Made by a program: the position numbers and the translations under genes
Source: Echria macrotheca
Lineage: Eukaryota > Ascomycota > Sordariomycetes > Sordariales > Schizotheciaceae
DNA: 64,000 nt
Direction of reading: 5' to 3'
NCBI GenBank assembly: GCA_030411725.1
Contig: MU839834.1
Coordinates: forward strand, 186,001 to 250,000
In this document: piece by piece, positions 34,501 to 46,316 of the stretch
How the letters are laid out: every line of letters begins with the position of its first letter
Numbering within the stretch: the stretch's first letter is position 1
Notes under the pieces: model-generated
The model's input: the letters and a program-made list of their open reading frames with translations, nothing else
Told to the model about the DNA's origin: nothing
Databases searched by the model: none

Positions 34501-35972
34501 GAGGAAGAAGAGAAGCACGGTTGTCAAGGAATATAGTGAAGCATTGTACGAAGGATATATTAAGGAAGAGGGCCAAGGGCTGTCACGAGAAGAGAAACAA
34601 CCCGATGGGTGTGACACTTACCAGGTAGTTCGGAAGACGAATTGATCGAGCGGTGTACTCTGGTTGTCGATGTGTGAATTGTCTCCTCTTCTTTGCTAAT
34701 GACTAGACCGGGTCGACGTGAAGTTCTCGTTCGCGAAGCGATCTTGTTGCTTCCCAGAGACTGGCCTTGTGAGACGGGGAGGTGATGGTCGGAGGAAGTC
34801 TTTATCGAGGAAGCAAGCTTGGTAGATGAAGTCAGCTTAGAAGGCCAAGTAAATAGAGGAAGTTTTGTGGGCGAAGGTGGAGGTCTGGTTGAACGCTGGC
34901 GCGGGATAGATGGGACAGAGTCTAAAGGCGCGCGACGCGTTGATGGGGAGGAAAGTTGGGCACAAAAGTTTGGAGAAAAGGAGGGAGAGGTACATACTGA
35001 AGCAGGTTGGACTGAGTGCCTCTCCTGGGTAGTGATTCCAGTTTTTTTGTCGGATGATTGGGAGAAGTTTTTGGAAGGAAGACCAGCTATAGAGAAACGC
35101 TGTGACGCTAGAGGCAGAAAGTCCTCACGATGACAAGCATAAGAAGGAGAAAAGGGGTCGTCTTCAAGATCAATCAAAACAGAGGCCGGCGGGTCGCTGT
35201 CTCCGAGATCCGTCTCTGATCTTTTCTTCCCTGATTGGTTTGAGAAGGATTGGAGGGTAGAGGCAGTCTTGGAGGAAGTAGGCTTGGTTGAAGTTGAACT
35301 TCTTTGAGGATGAGAAGTAGTAGGTGGAAGGGTAGAAGATTGGAATTGGGGGTTAGATGCGGAATTGGAAAAGGTTGAAAATTGGGAATTTCGACCTCCG
35401 GTTCTGCGGTTTGTGGAAAGAGGAGAAAGTGGTTGAGGGTTCGGAGGGGCACCGGAGGAAGAATTTATAGGCGGCCGGAGGGCGGCCGGAGGCGGGTCCG
35501 GGGCGTTCGGCAGACGTTCAAAACTCGGCGGATGTGTCGCCGAGCGTGGGGTGTTGGGGCTGCAATTGCCTTCCATTCGATGTTTGTGCTTGCCTGATAA
35601 GGAAGTAGCCGTATAAGGGGGCCGTTCTATTGGCTCCGGCCCCCTCCGTGATATCGGCGGCCCAGCTCCGGAAGGCTCCGGAGCTCTCCGTTCGTGCTCC
35701 GGGGGGCCGTAATTGCTTTCCATCCCATGTTTCCGCCTGCCTGACGAGGAAGGATCCGGGCAGCGATCCGATGTTATTGGATGCGATGCCCCGTGTGATG
35801 GCCTGCGCCGCATTGAAGTATTCGGCAGAGTACTCGGCGGCGGCATCGTTTGCTGGTCAGGAGGAGCACGTTTGCTCGCAGGAGCACCTTGGGAACTCCA
35901 GGCAGCCTCCACGGCAGCAGGGAAGTGGCCCTGCAGCCAGGAGATGTGCTCTCCGAGGTTGTGGCGGGTCAT
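28513..35972 (-). CDS. BLM/Sgs1/QDE-3-lineage RecQ DNA helicase, divergent core
   Basis: Two exons, 35972-34622 and 33386-28513, join in phase to 2074 aa across a 1235-nt intron. The start MTRHNLGEHISWL resembles the conserved first residues of fungal BLM/QDE-3 helicases, and the sequence after the junction (HKVDHDG, then SSFGEDITVWKED) fits the same family. The helicase core (about 1215-1560) has FRPGQ, ATGSGKS (about 1247), DEAH (about 1356), ALTATAT, FGMGIDKPDVRF and YQETGRAGRDGK. The RQC zinc site CGGTCDNC is near 1618. An HRDC-like remnant (HAIPGVNHTRVELY) is near 1870, followed by an acidic and Gly-rich tail. The role would be 3'-5' unwinding in recombination, repair or quelling. Motif I, VVEPLTSLMNDQ and DEAHCISEWGHDF differ from the usual QDE-3 forms (PTGGGKS, VVSPLxSLMQDQ, DEAHCVSQWGHDF), so it may be a paralogue. 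Within the N-terminal part the coding sequence carries in-frame minisatellites. A later start at 33099 would lose the BLM-type head. Confidence 0.83.
31297..31695 (-). repeat. In-frame coding minisatellites in the RecQ gene
   Basis: Six 45-bp units encode variants of GLDNPPARARGSVFS (31297-31563), and about three 36-bp units encode variants of SSSTGTAARIAG (to about 31695). A third, shorter Ala-rich repeat (TPAAKTSAARSS type) lies near 31930-32070. They sit just before the helicase core, in a region expected to be disordered. Confidence 0.85.
33387..34621 (-). repeat. Repeat-filled 1235-nt intron of the RecQ gene
   Basis: The intron begins GTAAGT at 34621 on the minus strand and ends GGCAG at 33387, after a GCTAAC branch-like site. 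On the plus strand it contains three tandem units of about 220-240 bp starting near 33665, 33905 and 34123, each opening with a form of GAGCAACTCGCTGTCTTGAA. A shorter GTCGCGAAGGAA-type repeat lies at about 33430-33600. An in-frame stop just before the acceptor shows the exon does not extend upstream. Confidence 0.75.
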
Positions 35973-38792
35973 TGGGGCGGCGTCATGCGGAAAGGGGGGG
36001 TTGATTATAGGCTCCAGCTGAGTAAACAAAGACGCAGGCTTTGGAATGTTGTCACGCTCGCCCCGCGAATTGGCGCGACGTCAGCACCCACACCAAAACA
36101 CGACATCACGTGACTGCTGGTTTCCTGTTGGCTGCTCAGCGCCAAGCGACGACGCTAACCGCGGGGTTGCGCGTTGTCTAGGTATTCCAAGACTCTTCAT
36201 CACTGAATTACTCATTCTAACTCGGTTGTACATAGGTAAAAGAACAATCGATCAATCGTTTCAGAGGACACGTTACCTATATACGAATATGCATGCGAAA
36301 CAGGAACATCGCGAGCAACAGGACCGAAGGATACCTGTCACGATACCCGCGCGATGCTTCCTGTTACGGACAATGGGTCCTACGGATATCGGGTCCTGAG
36401 GACACAGACGAAGCAGATGTAAACTTGAATGATTCAAGCGCCGGATGCAGTTTGTCCCTTCGGTCACACTGTGGCAATCGACGATGAAAGATATCGAAAC
36501 ACATATTCTCGCTCTCAGCGATTGAGCTTCAATTTACAGGTTGCTCCACGTATTACCTCTGCCAACAACACCTCCTCGATACAATCAGGCTCGCCAGATA
36601 CTCATCTAGGCGAGAGGCGGGCTATGCGTGGGAAAGATGCCAAAATATAACAGCTCGCTTTGGATGATGACAGGCGCTCTGACTGACAGGCAGCAAGGAC
36701 AGGCCGCGCGAACGTGGACTGACGCAGACTCAACACTGTGACATCACCGCGATAGTCATACTCCCAAAAGGTCCATATTCAATCAGTGAAAACCTGGAGA
36801 TCTTGACCCGTTGTTAACAGGACATCAGTCCCAATCCCGTATCCACTGACCTCTTCTGAGAGACAACACCACCGATCGTACCATAAGCAAAAGACTCAGA
36901 TTAGCTTATGCGACTGCCGTTCTGTATTGAGACTCAAAAATCTAAGCATACCTCCCTATGCTTCATAGCCGCAACCGCACAAGCGTTTGCTGCACTCAGG
37001 CAAGGCTGACCCCGGAAAGGTTCTGATCGGAAGGCTACCTGTTTTAGACACGAGCCATGCTAGTGGGTTCCTCTCTTGAACAGATCTTTTTTATCAGTCT
37101 ATTTTGGAACAACACTCTGGATGCTCTGACAGGCCTCAAGTGGGAGTCGTCTGGACAACAGTCCAACCAGTTACAATGTTCCCGGGGGTCCTGTAAACCC
37201 GCGCACTCTTGCAATCCGGCTACTATTATAGACCTTTTACTGTTCAGCTTGTTCTACTGCTTCGATGATCCATTTCTGTCTTTCATTGTTACCTACTTAA
37301 GCCGTAGAATTCTGTACCGAGTTTTGCGACCTGCAAACGCATCTTCCTGTCACCTCCACACCCACACGTCTAGAAGCGCCCACCAGCAAGGCAAAGGCAA
37401 AGGTGATGATGAAACCGATGGACAGGGCGTCTGCTCGCTCATCGGTCCGGACACATGTCTCATCCGTTCAATCTTCGACGGGATCGGGGGACGTTGAAGC
37501 AATTTAATCGGCAGCGAAATTAGGTACCTTGTTATCGACGATGACGGCCATGACGTGACACAGCGAAGGCTCATAGCTAGCGGAGTTATTTCTCAATGTC
37601 AAATATTGCACACGAGAAAAATCGTTGCAACCATTAGGGGGTTGCTAAACCACAGTCGAAAATTCATCGCAAACACTATACGTAAAACCGTTACAATAGC
37701 GAAGAACCATTGGAGGGGTTAAAACTGTCATGACATCTGTAAGCGGACAAACAGAGCTTGAACATATACCTACCGGGCCTGAAGATAGCTTGTCTAAGTC
37801 CCTTGCAGAGTGTATTTACTTATCCGCATCAAATAGGGGGTCCCCTCGATTCCAGAAGTTGTCAGTCAGTACTTATACAGACTGTCAACCACAGTGAAAG
37901 TGCGACGAATCAATCTCATTTATCATTGTAACTACGGCTATACCTGGCAGTTCGTCCGGTATTGTCAACGGTATTGTCAGAGGTGATCGTTGTGGCAGCG
38001 GACTCTATGATGCCTGTCCCCTTGGTTAAGGGGTCTGATGACCGGCCATCCCCCTTGATCCTGCTTGATATATCCTGCCCCTAGTATAAATACAGCATCA
38101 AAAGCCCTCCTAGTTCGTTCCCACCCAGAAACATCTTCCTCGGTCAATTACAATTGTTCAGGCGGCAAGCTCCGTTTTTATGACCGTAGCAGACGGTGGA
38201 TGACAGCGGCAGTGCCTGCATCATCCTGCAGGTACGCGCGCCGGACCGAGATCCCGCACGGCAAGCCGGCGGCCGCATCGGACTCTCAATTTCGAGAGAA
38301 GGGCATAGTGATATTGTACCGATGTGTCACAGCCTCGAGATGACTCGTTTTCCGACAGGGCAGAAAAATGCCTTGACATGTTTGGAGCTCGATCTTGATG
38401 CTTTTACTGGACTCAGCTCTTCAACCTTCCATTGGAGTACCTATAGGTACCTAGGTAACTTGTCAAATTCTGAGTCCCTTACGCCAATAGCTCACATTCA
38501 CCATCGACACCGAGGAATCTACCTACCTAACCCAAAGACCGCTTCCTCGCAAAGTAAAATCCCCTAGGTATGGACCAGCATCAAAAACTGCTCCACCTAC
38601 AGACGAGTCAACACCGTACCTACTCGAAGACAATACCATTCACCATCCATCAGCATTTGTAAGGTAGTCAGACCAAAGGAATGAGCGACCAGGACTTCGG
38701 ACGAAAAGCCAATGTGTGACGGACAAAAGACACAGCGGAGAACTCTTGGGCGAAAATTGCCGTTCAAGTCACCGACGCGCCGCCGATGACAC
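35973..38792. other. Upstream region of the RecQ gene, no gene seen
   Basis: This holds the RecQ promoter and gene-poor sequence. Open frames are short and have no recognisable products. Confidence 0.5.
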
Positions 38793-38800
38793 TCCGCACT

Positions 38801-39665
38801 TTATCTCAGGAACTCAGACTAATTTCTTGGGCGTGCATACGGGCGGACTGCTGACAGGTGTGTGGACTGCTGCCAGGTGTGTGGCTGCTGGCAAAATTGA
38901 TGACTAATCCCCGACTGTGCACGCCCAAGAAAATCGTCTGAGTTCTCGATTTGATCGGAACCGTGCGGAGGGCTACACGCTCCATACAATGGACTTTTTC
39001 TTTTTCTGAATCGTTTTTTTTCCACCACAAACACCAAATTCCCAGATAGTTGCTAAGGTAGATTCGAACCTGGCCTTTCTATTGGTATAAATCTTTTTTT
39101 GTTGCAACGTGAAGAAGTGCAAAAGGTAGAGCCAAACGGAGAAAAAAGTGCAGGGCTACAGAATTCCTCGATCGATCACCCCCCTTCAAATCAACCAAAA
39201 CCCCGTCAAAAAATCTGAAAAAACTCCAGAACGATCTCCTCGGCTATTGCAACCCTGGAAGCCACTTTACAGGCTGCGCAGCCTTAGTAAGGGTGGTCGT
39301 GTGGGAGGTAGGGGTTGGGGTGCAGGAAGGCGACCACTTGGCTACCCCTTTTGATCCTGCACCCTATGATCCGGCTTGCAAGTAAAACCCTGTATATCGT
39401 TAGAATGGCCAGATTTAGAGGAATCTAAAGCAGCTTACCGGATCAGATTTGGTGCTGTACAGCCAGAGTGGTGTAAGGTAGTAGGTGGTTGCCGGAGGTA
39501 GAGGGAAAAGTGTGTCCCTGCTCACGGTTCCAATCAAATCGAGAACTCAGACCAGCTCGTGGCAGTCGACCCTCCCCTCCTCTCATTGGTCAGAAAATCG
39601 AAAAGTGGGTATTTGTGGCTCTGTGTGGGTTGACGCCACAGAGCTGGTCTGAGTTCCTGAGATAA
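38801..39665. mobile_element. hAT-like non-autonomous DNA transposon (865 bp)
   Basis: Both ends carry the perfect 19-bp inverted repeat TTATCTCAGGAACTCAGAC (38801-38819 and, inverted, 39647-39665). The element is flanked by an exact 8-bp direct repeat TCCGCACT (38793-38800 and 39666-39673), the target-duplication length of the hAT superfamily. Each end also folds on itself: about 28-bp arms at 38810-38837 pair with 38917-38945, and 39543-39563 pairs with 39635-39656. The two inner arms (38936-38966 and about 39513-39551) form a further inverted pair with one mismatch, GTCTGAGTTCTCGATTTGAT on the left. There is no transposase frame inside, so mobility would require a source element elsewhere. 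The exact duplication suggests fairly recent insertion. Confidence 0.9.
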
Positions 39666-39673
39666 TCCGCACT

Positions 39674-40915
39674 ACTCTAAATGTGTGAGTCATCGGATCT
39701 CTATTGTGTATCAAGAAGTCGCGAGTCGAGAATTTTGGACGAAAGTTATTTGTGGCAGGCACTTGTTAGGCCAGGAGGAGCACCCAGGCAAGACGGCAGG
39801 CACCCATGGACCCAGGCCACTGTATCTAGCCAGTCTTCAGGGCTCATCCTCTCTTCTTACCAACCAAATCAAGCATCATTACCTTCACTTCTTCACACTC
39901 AGAGGAAAGGCGAGTTTTCCCTGGAGAAGAATCCGTCTACAAGTTCCACGCCCTCCGCAAGGTCATCCCTCCAAGATCTTAAACTGGATCATGCCCTTGG
40001 TGAAGCAAGACCATCAATCAATCAAGTCCTCTTGTGAAGCTCCGGGTGTAGAGACCGACCTGCATATGGCACATCTCAGAGAAGGGCTGCCTTTAAACGG
40101 CAACCAGCAGCAGCATGCCTAGATAACATGTTCTAAAGCATTCAAACTGTGACACTCACCCATTGGATTGCTACATAGATAGGCATCCGGGTCACTCATC
40201 AGTCAAAGGAACATCTGAGTGGAGAGGTTTACACACGATGTCGTTCTCTTATTCACACTATGTTGCTATATATTGAGGTACTGTGTCATTATGTTTCCGT
40301 TGAGTGTTGGCTCAGGTGAGATGGTTGTGTGTAATCTCAGTCGGACTTTGACACAAGCATCGCAGCTTGACTCCTCGCCCATTGGTCTGCTCTTTGTCAT
40401 GCGCACTCATACATCCCCTTTCGTTGGGAACCCTGCAACCGAGTAATAATGACATGGTCAATTGAACCATCTCCGGGGTGTGCAAAGTCATGGGGATACC
40501 TTCCTCTCACCAAGCTTGTCACTACAGCCGGACTATAACAGATTGGTCAGATTCCACTCCTTTATCTGTGATTGAGGTGAGTCGATCTGATATGAGAGGT
40601 GGCGGTAGGCACTTGCAACACCAAGGAGTGGCATCATCCAGTACCTATAGTCCCTAACACAGAAGGCAGGTTGAATATCAAGCGGAGATAATCCCGAGAA
40701 CCATAATTCTATGTCTAGTCTCTGTATCTAGCTGGTATCAAAACGCTGCGCCATAACCAAATCCAGTCGTCGTGATCTATCCCAGCCCAGTCATCCATGA
40801 TGATCTACTCCAACGTCGCAACCCATGCTTTTCCTTTTCAACGCCTCTCCATGCAAAATGCAAAACCGCTGACCCTCTCAACGCAGTTCAACCCTGGACG
40901 GTTGCCAAGATCCCA
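39674..40915. other. Intergenic stretch, no gene supported
   Basis: Overlapping frames of 118 and 145 codons at 39681-40122 have no recognisable domain. One frame there ends VYKFHALRKVIPPRS and looks mildly protein-like, but could not be placed. The rest is the 3' flank of the DUF1275 gene. Confidence 0.4.
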
Positions 40916-41837
40916 TTAAACCATCTCCTCCCCGTCCGCAACAACACCCTCCTCTCTCTCGGCCGAATTAAACAAAAACATGACCGTGACCACCGACTTC
41001 CCCGCCCCAGAAACCACCAACGCCGCCGGCGACCCAACCGTCTTATAAATAAACGCGCCCGCGATCGTGCCCAGCACAAGCGCCGCCAGAAACGCAACCC
41101 TCCGATTCCTGGGCCTATTGTCAAGGCAACAAAACTTGGGATCGATAACCAGATCGACCCACGCCGCCGTCGCCATGGCCGTGCTGATCTCCGTCATGCC
41201 CAGCGCCCTCGACAGCACCACCTGGCTCCCCGCCGCCGCCGCCAGCATGCCGATCGCGACCAGCGTGCGCACGCTCGTGAGCTCGACGACCGCGCCGCCG
41301 TCGTGGGCGTACTGCAGCGCCGCGGTACCCAGCACCAGCGCCGTCTGGACGAAGTTGCAGAGGACGAGCCACCAGCGTCTTCGGGGGCCGAGCAGGTGGC
41401 CCAGCTGGCCCGTCAGCCAGGCGGACCCTAGGAAAAAACCGAGGGCGACGCCGATGTTGGAAGTCACGAACATGTCGCCGTTCATCGAGGGCAGGACGAT
41501 GGCGAGCATGAGGAAGACTGTGTTGCCTGTCTGGTTGGATGCGAAGCAGTGGAAGTCGGGGAAGGAGACGGCGTCTGGTGAGGTTTTATGTTAGTGTCTG
41601 TCGGGTTGGTTCTCTCGGTTGGGGTGTTGGGGGGGCGGATAAGGCCGTACCTTGTAGTCCAATGCAGAGGGTTAGGAGGACGAGTTCAAGCTCGCAGAAT
41701 GTGTTTGGCTTCACGTTGCCGTTCATGTGTGTCCACGCCCTGCGCAGGGGGGAAACAGGAGGCCCGGCCATTCGTGGCCGTTTGGAGTCGAAACTTGATC
41801 TACCGCTGCTAGGCGGTGTTGACTCTTTTGTGTCCAT
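40916..41837 (-). CDS. DUF1275 (YoaK-like) multi-pass membrane protein
   Basis: Exons 41837-41651 and 41574-40916 join across a 76-nt intron to 281 aa. A polar N-terminal tail with KRPRMAGPPVSPLRRAWTHM precedes about six membrane segments. Family-like features are the GLQDAVSFPDFHCFASNQTGN block after helix 1 and NIGVALGFFLGSAWLTGQLG, and WWLVLCNFVQTALVLGTAAL and SRALGMTEISTAMATAAWVD in the centre. The helical pair near the C-terminus (FLAALVLGTIAGAFIY and SVVTVMFLF) completes the topology. DUF1275 proteins are predicted transporters of unknown substrate. The gene is divergent from the nitrate transporter, with 2.6 kb between starts; a functional link is not shown. Confidence 0.85.
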
Positions 41838-44435
41838 CTCGAAACGGCGGGTGAGGAGGAGTTCAAAGACTACTGAGAGATATCAAGTGACTGGACGGTG
41901 CTTGAAGGTAGGAGCGTCTTGGGTGGGCAGAAACAGGAAGGAGTCTTGATCGAGACATTGCCATCTTTATTTATGATGACGGCTCGGAAGCCCCTGGGCG
42001 GCCGGATGCTAGCAACTGACCAAGGCAGGTCTTTTTTTTTCACTTCATTCCCGGGCCAGTGGCGGATTCAAGGTGAGATTGGTAGCTAGACCCACGCCGA
42101 CACCCGGTGGACGCGAGATGTATCCATCCGCCTTGCCGCCCAACAGCCAACAGTGACAGTTGTCGTGAATGGACTCTCCATCGCCATGGATTCTGCGGAT
42201 ACCGCTCCTTCATCGGATGTCAGTGCATGCAGGCTATTCTGTCGTCCGAACCGCAAAGCCCCCAGAGGCGTTGTACAGCCATCAGTCTCACCGATGGAAT
42301 GGTCGCTTCCGCCAGGGGGTGCTTATGGCGCACGAGAACGACGAAGCGGGCAACGCTAACCGGTTCGGATGATGTAGGGATTGATGCATCCTATTAGCTG
42401 CGGAAACAAAGGTTTTCCTTGCATCCTCGTCGACTGGTGACGTCGCCATCGGGTAACGTCCCGGCTCGAAATCGGAGGCCGGCCGGCTTACACGGTAAAT
42501 GTGGGGCCTGCCGAGACCCACTCTGCGGGACTCGGGGTCTCCACGGTTCTGGCATGATCGTCAGGGGAAACCGACCTAGAGCCGATCCGATCTGGGGAAA
42601 ACACTCCGTCGTGACACGGTGATGAGAGCATGAAATGAACCAGAATTTAGAGAGACACGACTTACAAAGTGGAACAGAGGGCGAATATAACTCAGATCCC
42701 ACGTTTCGGCGTCTTTGCCTATTGGTCCGGCTTGGAGTACCGACAGCCGCCGAGAGCCGAAAGGTGGACGGGGCAAGCCGCAACCACAGCGTGATGAGAA
42801 TGCAACTTCCCAAGAAATGCATCAATCATTTGGTTCATCAGCCGAACAGACTTCGCTGCCCTCACCGCTAGTCGCTTGGGCCGTGACACGTACCCGGGAG
42901 CACTTTTGCCAAGCACTGACTGACCCAGCAAGTTCCTAGGTACGTAGCGTGGTCGTCCAGGTTCTTGGGATTCCATCGCGATCCTCGATATCTCTGGGAA
43001 CGGGTCGGTGTGACTTCCCGCTTGTCAAGCGGCATCGAAGAGCAGCTTGGGGCTCCAAGCGAATAGTCTCGAGCTGAAGAAACCACTGTACCAGAGAAGA
43101 CTAGTTGTCGGTTGAAACCCCCCGTCCAGCTCGCCAACCCTAACCCTTCCGAAGCATCATGACAAGCCTTGACGAACTTTGATGCTCGCCAGATCGCGCT
43201 GGATCGAGCGAACAGAAAGATCCCGGAGATCCACGAGGTTTTTCTTCAGGGTCTAGATCTACCGACGAGATCTCTGAAACACACGACATGCGAACCCAAT
43301 CGGTCGGGTCCGGTGTGCCTTTCTTTGATGTTTGGGCTGGGTCGAGGTTCGTGATGGGAAAGCTGCTTTCCCAGAAAAAAAACACTAACAGACAGAATTC
43401 AGCATCTCCGGTCGGGGATTTTTTTAAAGATTGGCGAGAGGGAATTGGCGGGTGCGGCTCAAGGTCTGGAACACCTCGAGCATGGGGGCGTGGGGGAGAT
43501 CGCGGCTTATCTAATGAGGTCCAGGCTCGCTCGCGAACCCCGTTGGAAAGAAACCATCTGGACATCTACAAGATGGAGTCCTTTTTCTGGGAATTATCCC
43601 GATTTTGAGGATTCCCATCTTTCCGCGGAGATCACCATCAAATTGGCTATCGAGAAGCTGACTGCCTGCCTGCCGAGCAGACAAAGTCCTTATCTTTCAC
43701 CGGCACACCTCCACCGACGTCAGGCCAGGGGGAGTCAGAGATAAGAGCCGTCGCTGCTGTCGTCAAAAAGAGAGAGCTTCGCAACCGAGCTGATAAGGCC
43801 TGGCTCAACGCGCCCTGACCTCATCACCCATCAATTCCGCAGGTGTCGTCGGATCGTTGACATGAAAGATATTTCTCGCCATGGCATAGCTATGCGCGCA
43901 ACCCCACGACCACAACCTGGGGAAGCTGTGATCTAGTTTGGGTGGCGGGCGCGCGCGCAGCCCATCCCCAGGTTATCAGCTCAGCTTTTCACCAATGATG
44001 CATCTCCGGCGTCCCAAAAGACCCGCCTAGTTGCGTCGTTTTGCATCTCCGAGTACCGTGAAGACCCTCCCCCCCCCTTCGTTTTGGGCTCCCCCAGGCC
44101 CAACTCCAGCGGCCCTTATCAGAGATCAGCGTGGTGTTGTGCCTCAACCCGCAGACCTGGGCCTAGGCACGGCGCCGACTGGCCAATCCCGACCCGGTGG
44201 CTCTCGGTTTGTGCGTTTCCGATGGTGGCCGGGGAGAAGTGCTAAACACTCTTTTGGCGGCGATTTACCGGGACAGGATCGAGCTGTTGTACTATGGGTT
44301 TGGGTATATAATATGTTCCTCGGTATCTATTCCCTGTGAGCACTTTATTAGGACGGCAAAGACTTGGAGACACCAACAGACAGCTGGACTGTGCATACCT
44401 CCTCTTTCGAAGCAGTCCACTCCATATCCTTCATC
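41838..44435. other. Divergent upstream region of DUF1275 and nitrate transporter genes
   Basis: The 2.6 kb contain no recognised gene. The right part carries GATA-type motifs and a TATA-like element for the nitrate transporter, listed separately. Confidence 0.5.
43507..44313 (+). promoter_or_regulatory. GATA-motif cluster and TATA-like box upstream of the nitrate transporter
   Basis: GATA cores, the kind bound by NIT2/AreA nitrogen regulators, occur at 43507-43513 (TTATCTA), 43690-43695 (TTATCT), 43740-43745 and 43792-43797 (GATAAG), 43973-43977 and 44116-44120 (TTATC). TATATAATA lies at 44305-44313, about 125 nt before the ATG. Regulation is an inference from motif density and gene identity; GATA cores are frequent by chance. 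Confidence 0.45.
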
Positions 44436-46047
44436 ATGGGTTTCAAGTTCTCCGACTTATACGCGGCACCCGAGGTCAACCCGGTCAACCGCAAAGCCCG
44501 GTCGATTCCCTTGCTCAACCCCATCAATACCTATGGGCGCGTCTTCTTCTTTGCCTGGTTTGGCTTCATGATTGCCTTCTGGGCCTGGTATACCTTCCCA
44601 CCACTCTTGACCCTCACCATCAAGAAGGATCTCGGCATCAGCAACACCGAGGTTGCCAACTCTAACATTGTCTCTCTCTGTGCTACGTATGTCTTCATTC
44701 CTTGCCAGCACAGTACACCACGCTAACAATGATAGTCTTCTCGTTCGCGTTGTCGCCGGTCCCCTGTGTGACCAATTCGGTCCACGGAAAGTCTTTGGCG
44801 GTCTCCTCCTCGTCGGTTCTATCCCGCTCGGCCTGGCACCCCTCGTCAAGAGTGCTTCCGGACTCTACGTCAGCCGCTTTTTCATTGGCATTCTCGGAGG
44901 CACCTTTGTACCCTGCCAGGTCTGGTCCACCGGCTTCTTCGACAAGAATGTCGTCGGTACCGCCAACGCCCTGACCGGCGGCTTCGGCAACGCGGGCGGA
45001 GGCATCACCTACTTCATCATGCCGGCTGTGTTCGATTCGCTCGCCCACCGCGGTTACTCGGCCGGCCAGGCGTGGCGCATCACCTTCATCGTGCCGTTGA
45101 TTATGGTCATCGCCGTCGGTATTGCCCTGCTTGCTTTCTGCCCGGACACACCAACCGGCAAGTGGTCTGAACGCCACAACCAGGCCCACCAAGCCCTGGT
45201 CGCCCACGGCGTTGACGACAAGGCCGGTGAGGTGGTTGTGGTCCCCGGTGCCATTACCGACAAGTTCTCGACATCGACCGAGACCGAGAAGCCGCCACTG
45301 CCAGCCAGCGAGAAGAAGGACCACGAGTCGACACCCGCGCCGGCTTTCGATCATGAGGCCCAGATGACGCGAGAGGAAATGCTCGTCACGGCGAAGGGCG
45401 AGATCGTCGTCAAGCCCACGCTGTCGGAAGCGCTGCGCGTGGCGGCGTCGCCCCAGACCGTCTTCCACGTGCTGGCCTACATGAACTCGTTCGGCGGCGA
45501 GCTGGCCATCAACTCGATCCTAGCGTCGTACTACTTCAAGAACTTCCCGACCCTGACGCAGACGCAGGCGGCCAACTGGGCCGCCATGTTCGGCTTCCTC
45601 AACTTTGTGACCCGCCCGCTCGGCGGCGTCATCTCCGACCTGCTGTACAAGTTCTCGGGCCACAACCTGTGGTTCAAGAAGGCCTGGATTGTGGCGTGCG
45701 GTGTCATGACGGGCGTACTCCTGATCATCATCGGCCGTCTCGACCCGCACAACCAGTCGACCATGTTCGGCCTCGTCGCCCTCATGGCCATCTTCCTCGA
45801 GGCCGGCAACGGCGCTAACTTCTCTCTTGTCCCGCACGTCCACCCCTTCGCCAACGGCATCCTCTCGGGCCTGACGGGCGCCGGCGGCAACATGGGCGGC
45901 GTCATCTTTGCCGTGATCTTCCGTTTTATGGATGCTGGGTCCAACTACGCCAAGGCCCTGTGGGTCATTGGATGTATCCATGTGGGCGTCAGCCTGGCTG
46001 TGAGCTGGATACCGCCGTTGCCCAAGGGGCAGATTGGAGGGCGCTAG
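44436..46047 (+). CDS. nit-10: Nitrate/nitrite porter of the NNP family (NrtA/NIT-10 type)
   Basis: Exons 44436-44686 and 44736-46047 join across a 49-nt intron to 520 aa. It belongs to the major facilitator superfamily, has about 12 membrane helices and imports nitrate with protons at the plasma membrane. Diagnostic features are R88 in helix 2 (LLVRVVAGPLCDQFGPRKV) and R377 in helix 8 (NFVTRPLGGVISD), the substrate-binding arginines of NNP proteins. The two nitrate-signature loops GGFGNAGGG and GAGGNMGG are also present. The large hydrophilic loop between helices 6 and 7 (residues about 245-310), rich in Lys/Glu/Ser, is the regulatory loop typical of fungal nitrate carriers. Clusters of GATA cores upstream fit nitrogen control. 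No nitrate or nitrite reductase gene is in the window. Confidence 0.93.
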
Positions 46048-46316
46048 GTTTTGTCTTCGACTTGTGTCATGTCTTGTGTGTAAGTTCTAGCGGTTGGGTA
46101 AAACAAAAGCATATCTGGGTGTATACGCGTTAGCGAGGGAGTTTCAGGATATACCAATACTATTTGCATGGTCTTTTGCACGTTAGACCTACTTGGTGCG
46201 TCATATGTGTGTAGGTAGGCTTGTGAATTGGCCATGAATCTTGATTCCTGAAGAAATTTCTGTCTGTTACTGCTATGAGCCCTTGGTCAAAATCAAGGTC
46301 AGTCTTCCAGCGGCTC

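Noticed and set aside
39061..39130. tRNA gene suggested by GGTTCGAATC on the minus strand
   Set aside because: The T-stem and acceptor stem do not pair and no convincing A box or anticodon arm is present.
44695..45468. Minus-strand open frame of 257 codons
   Set aside because: Antisense to the nitrate transporter, with no independent support.
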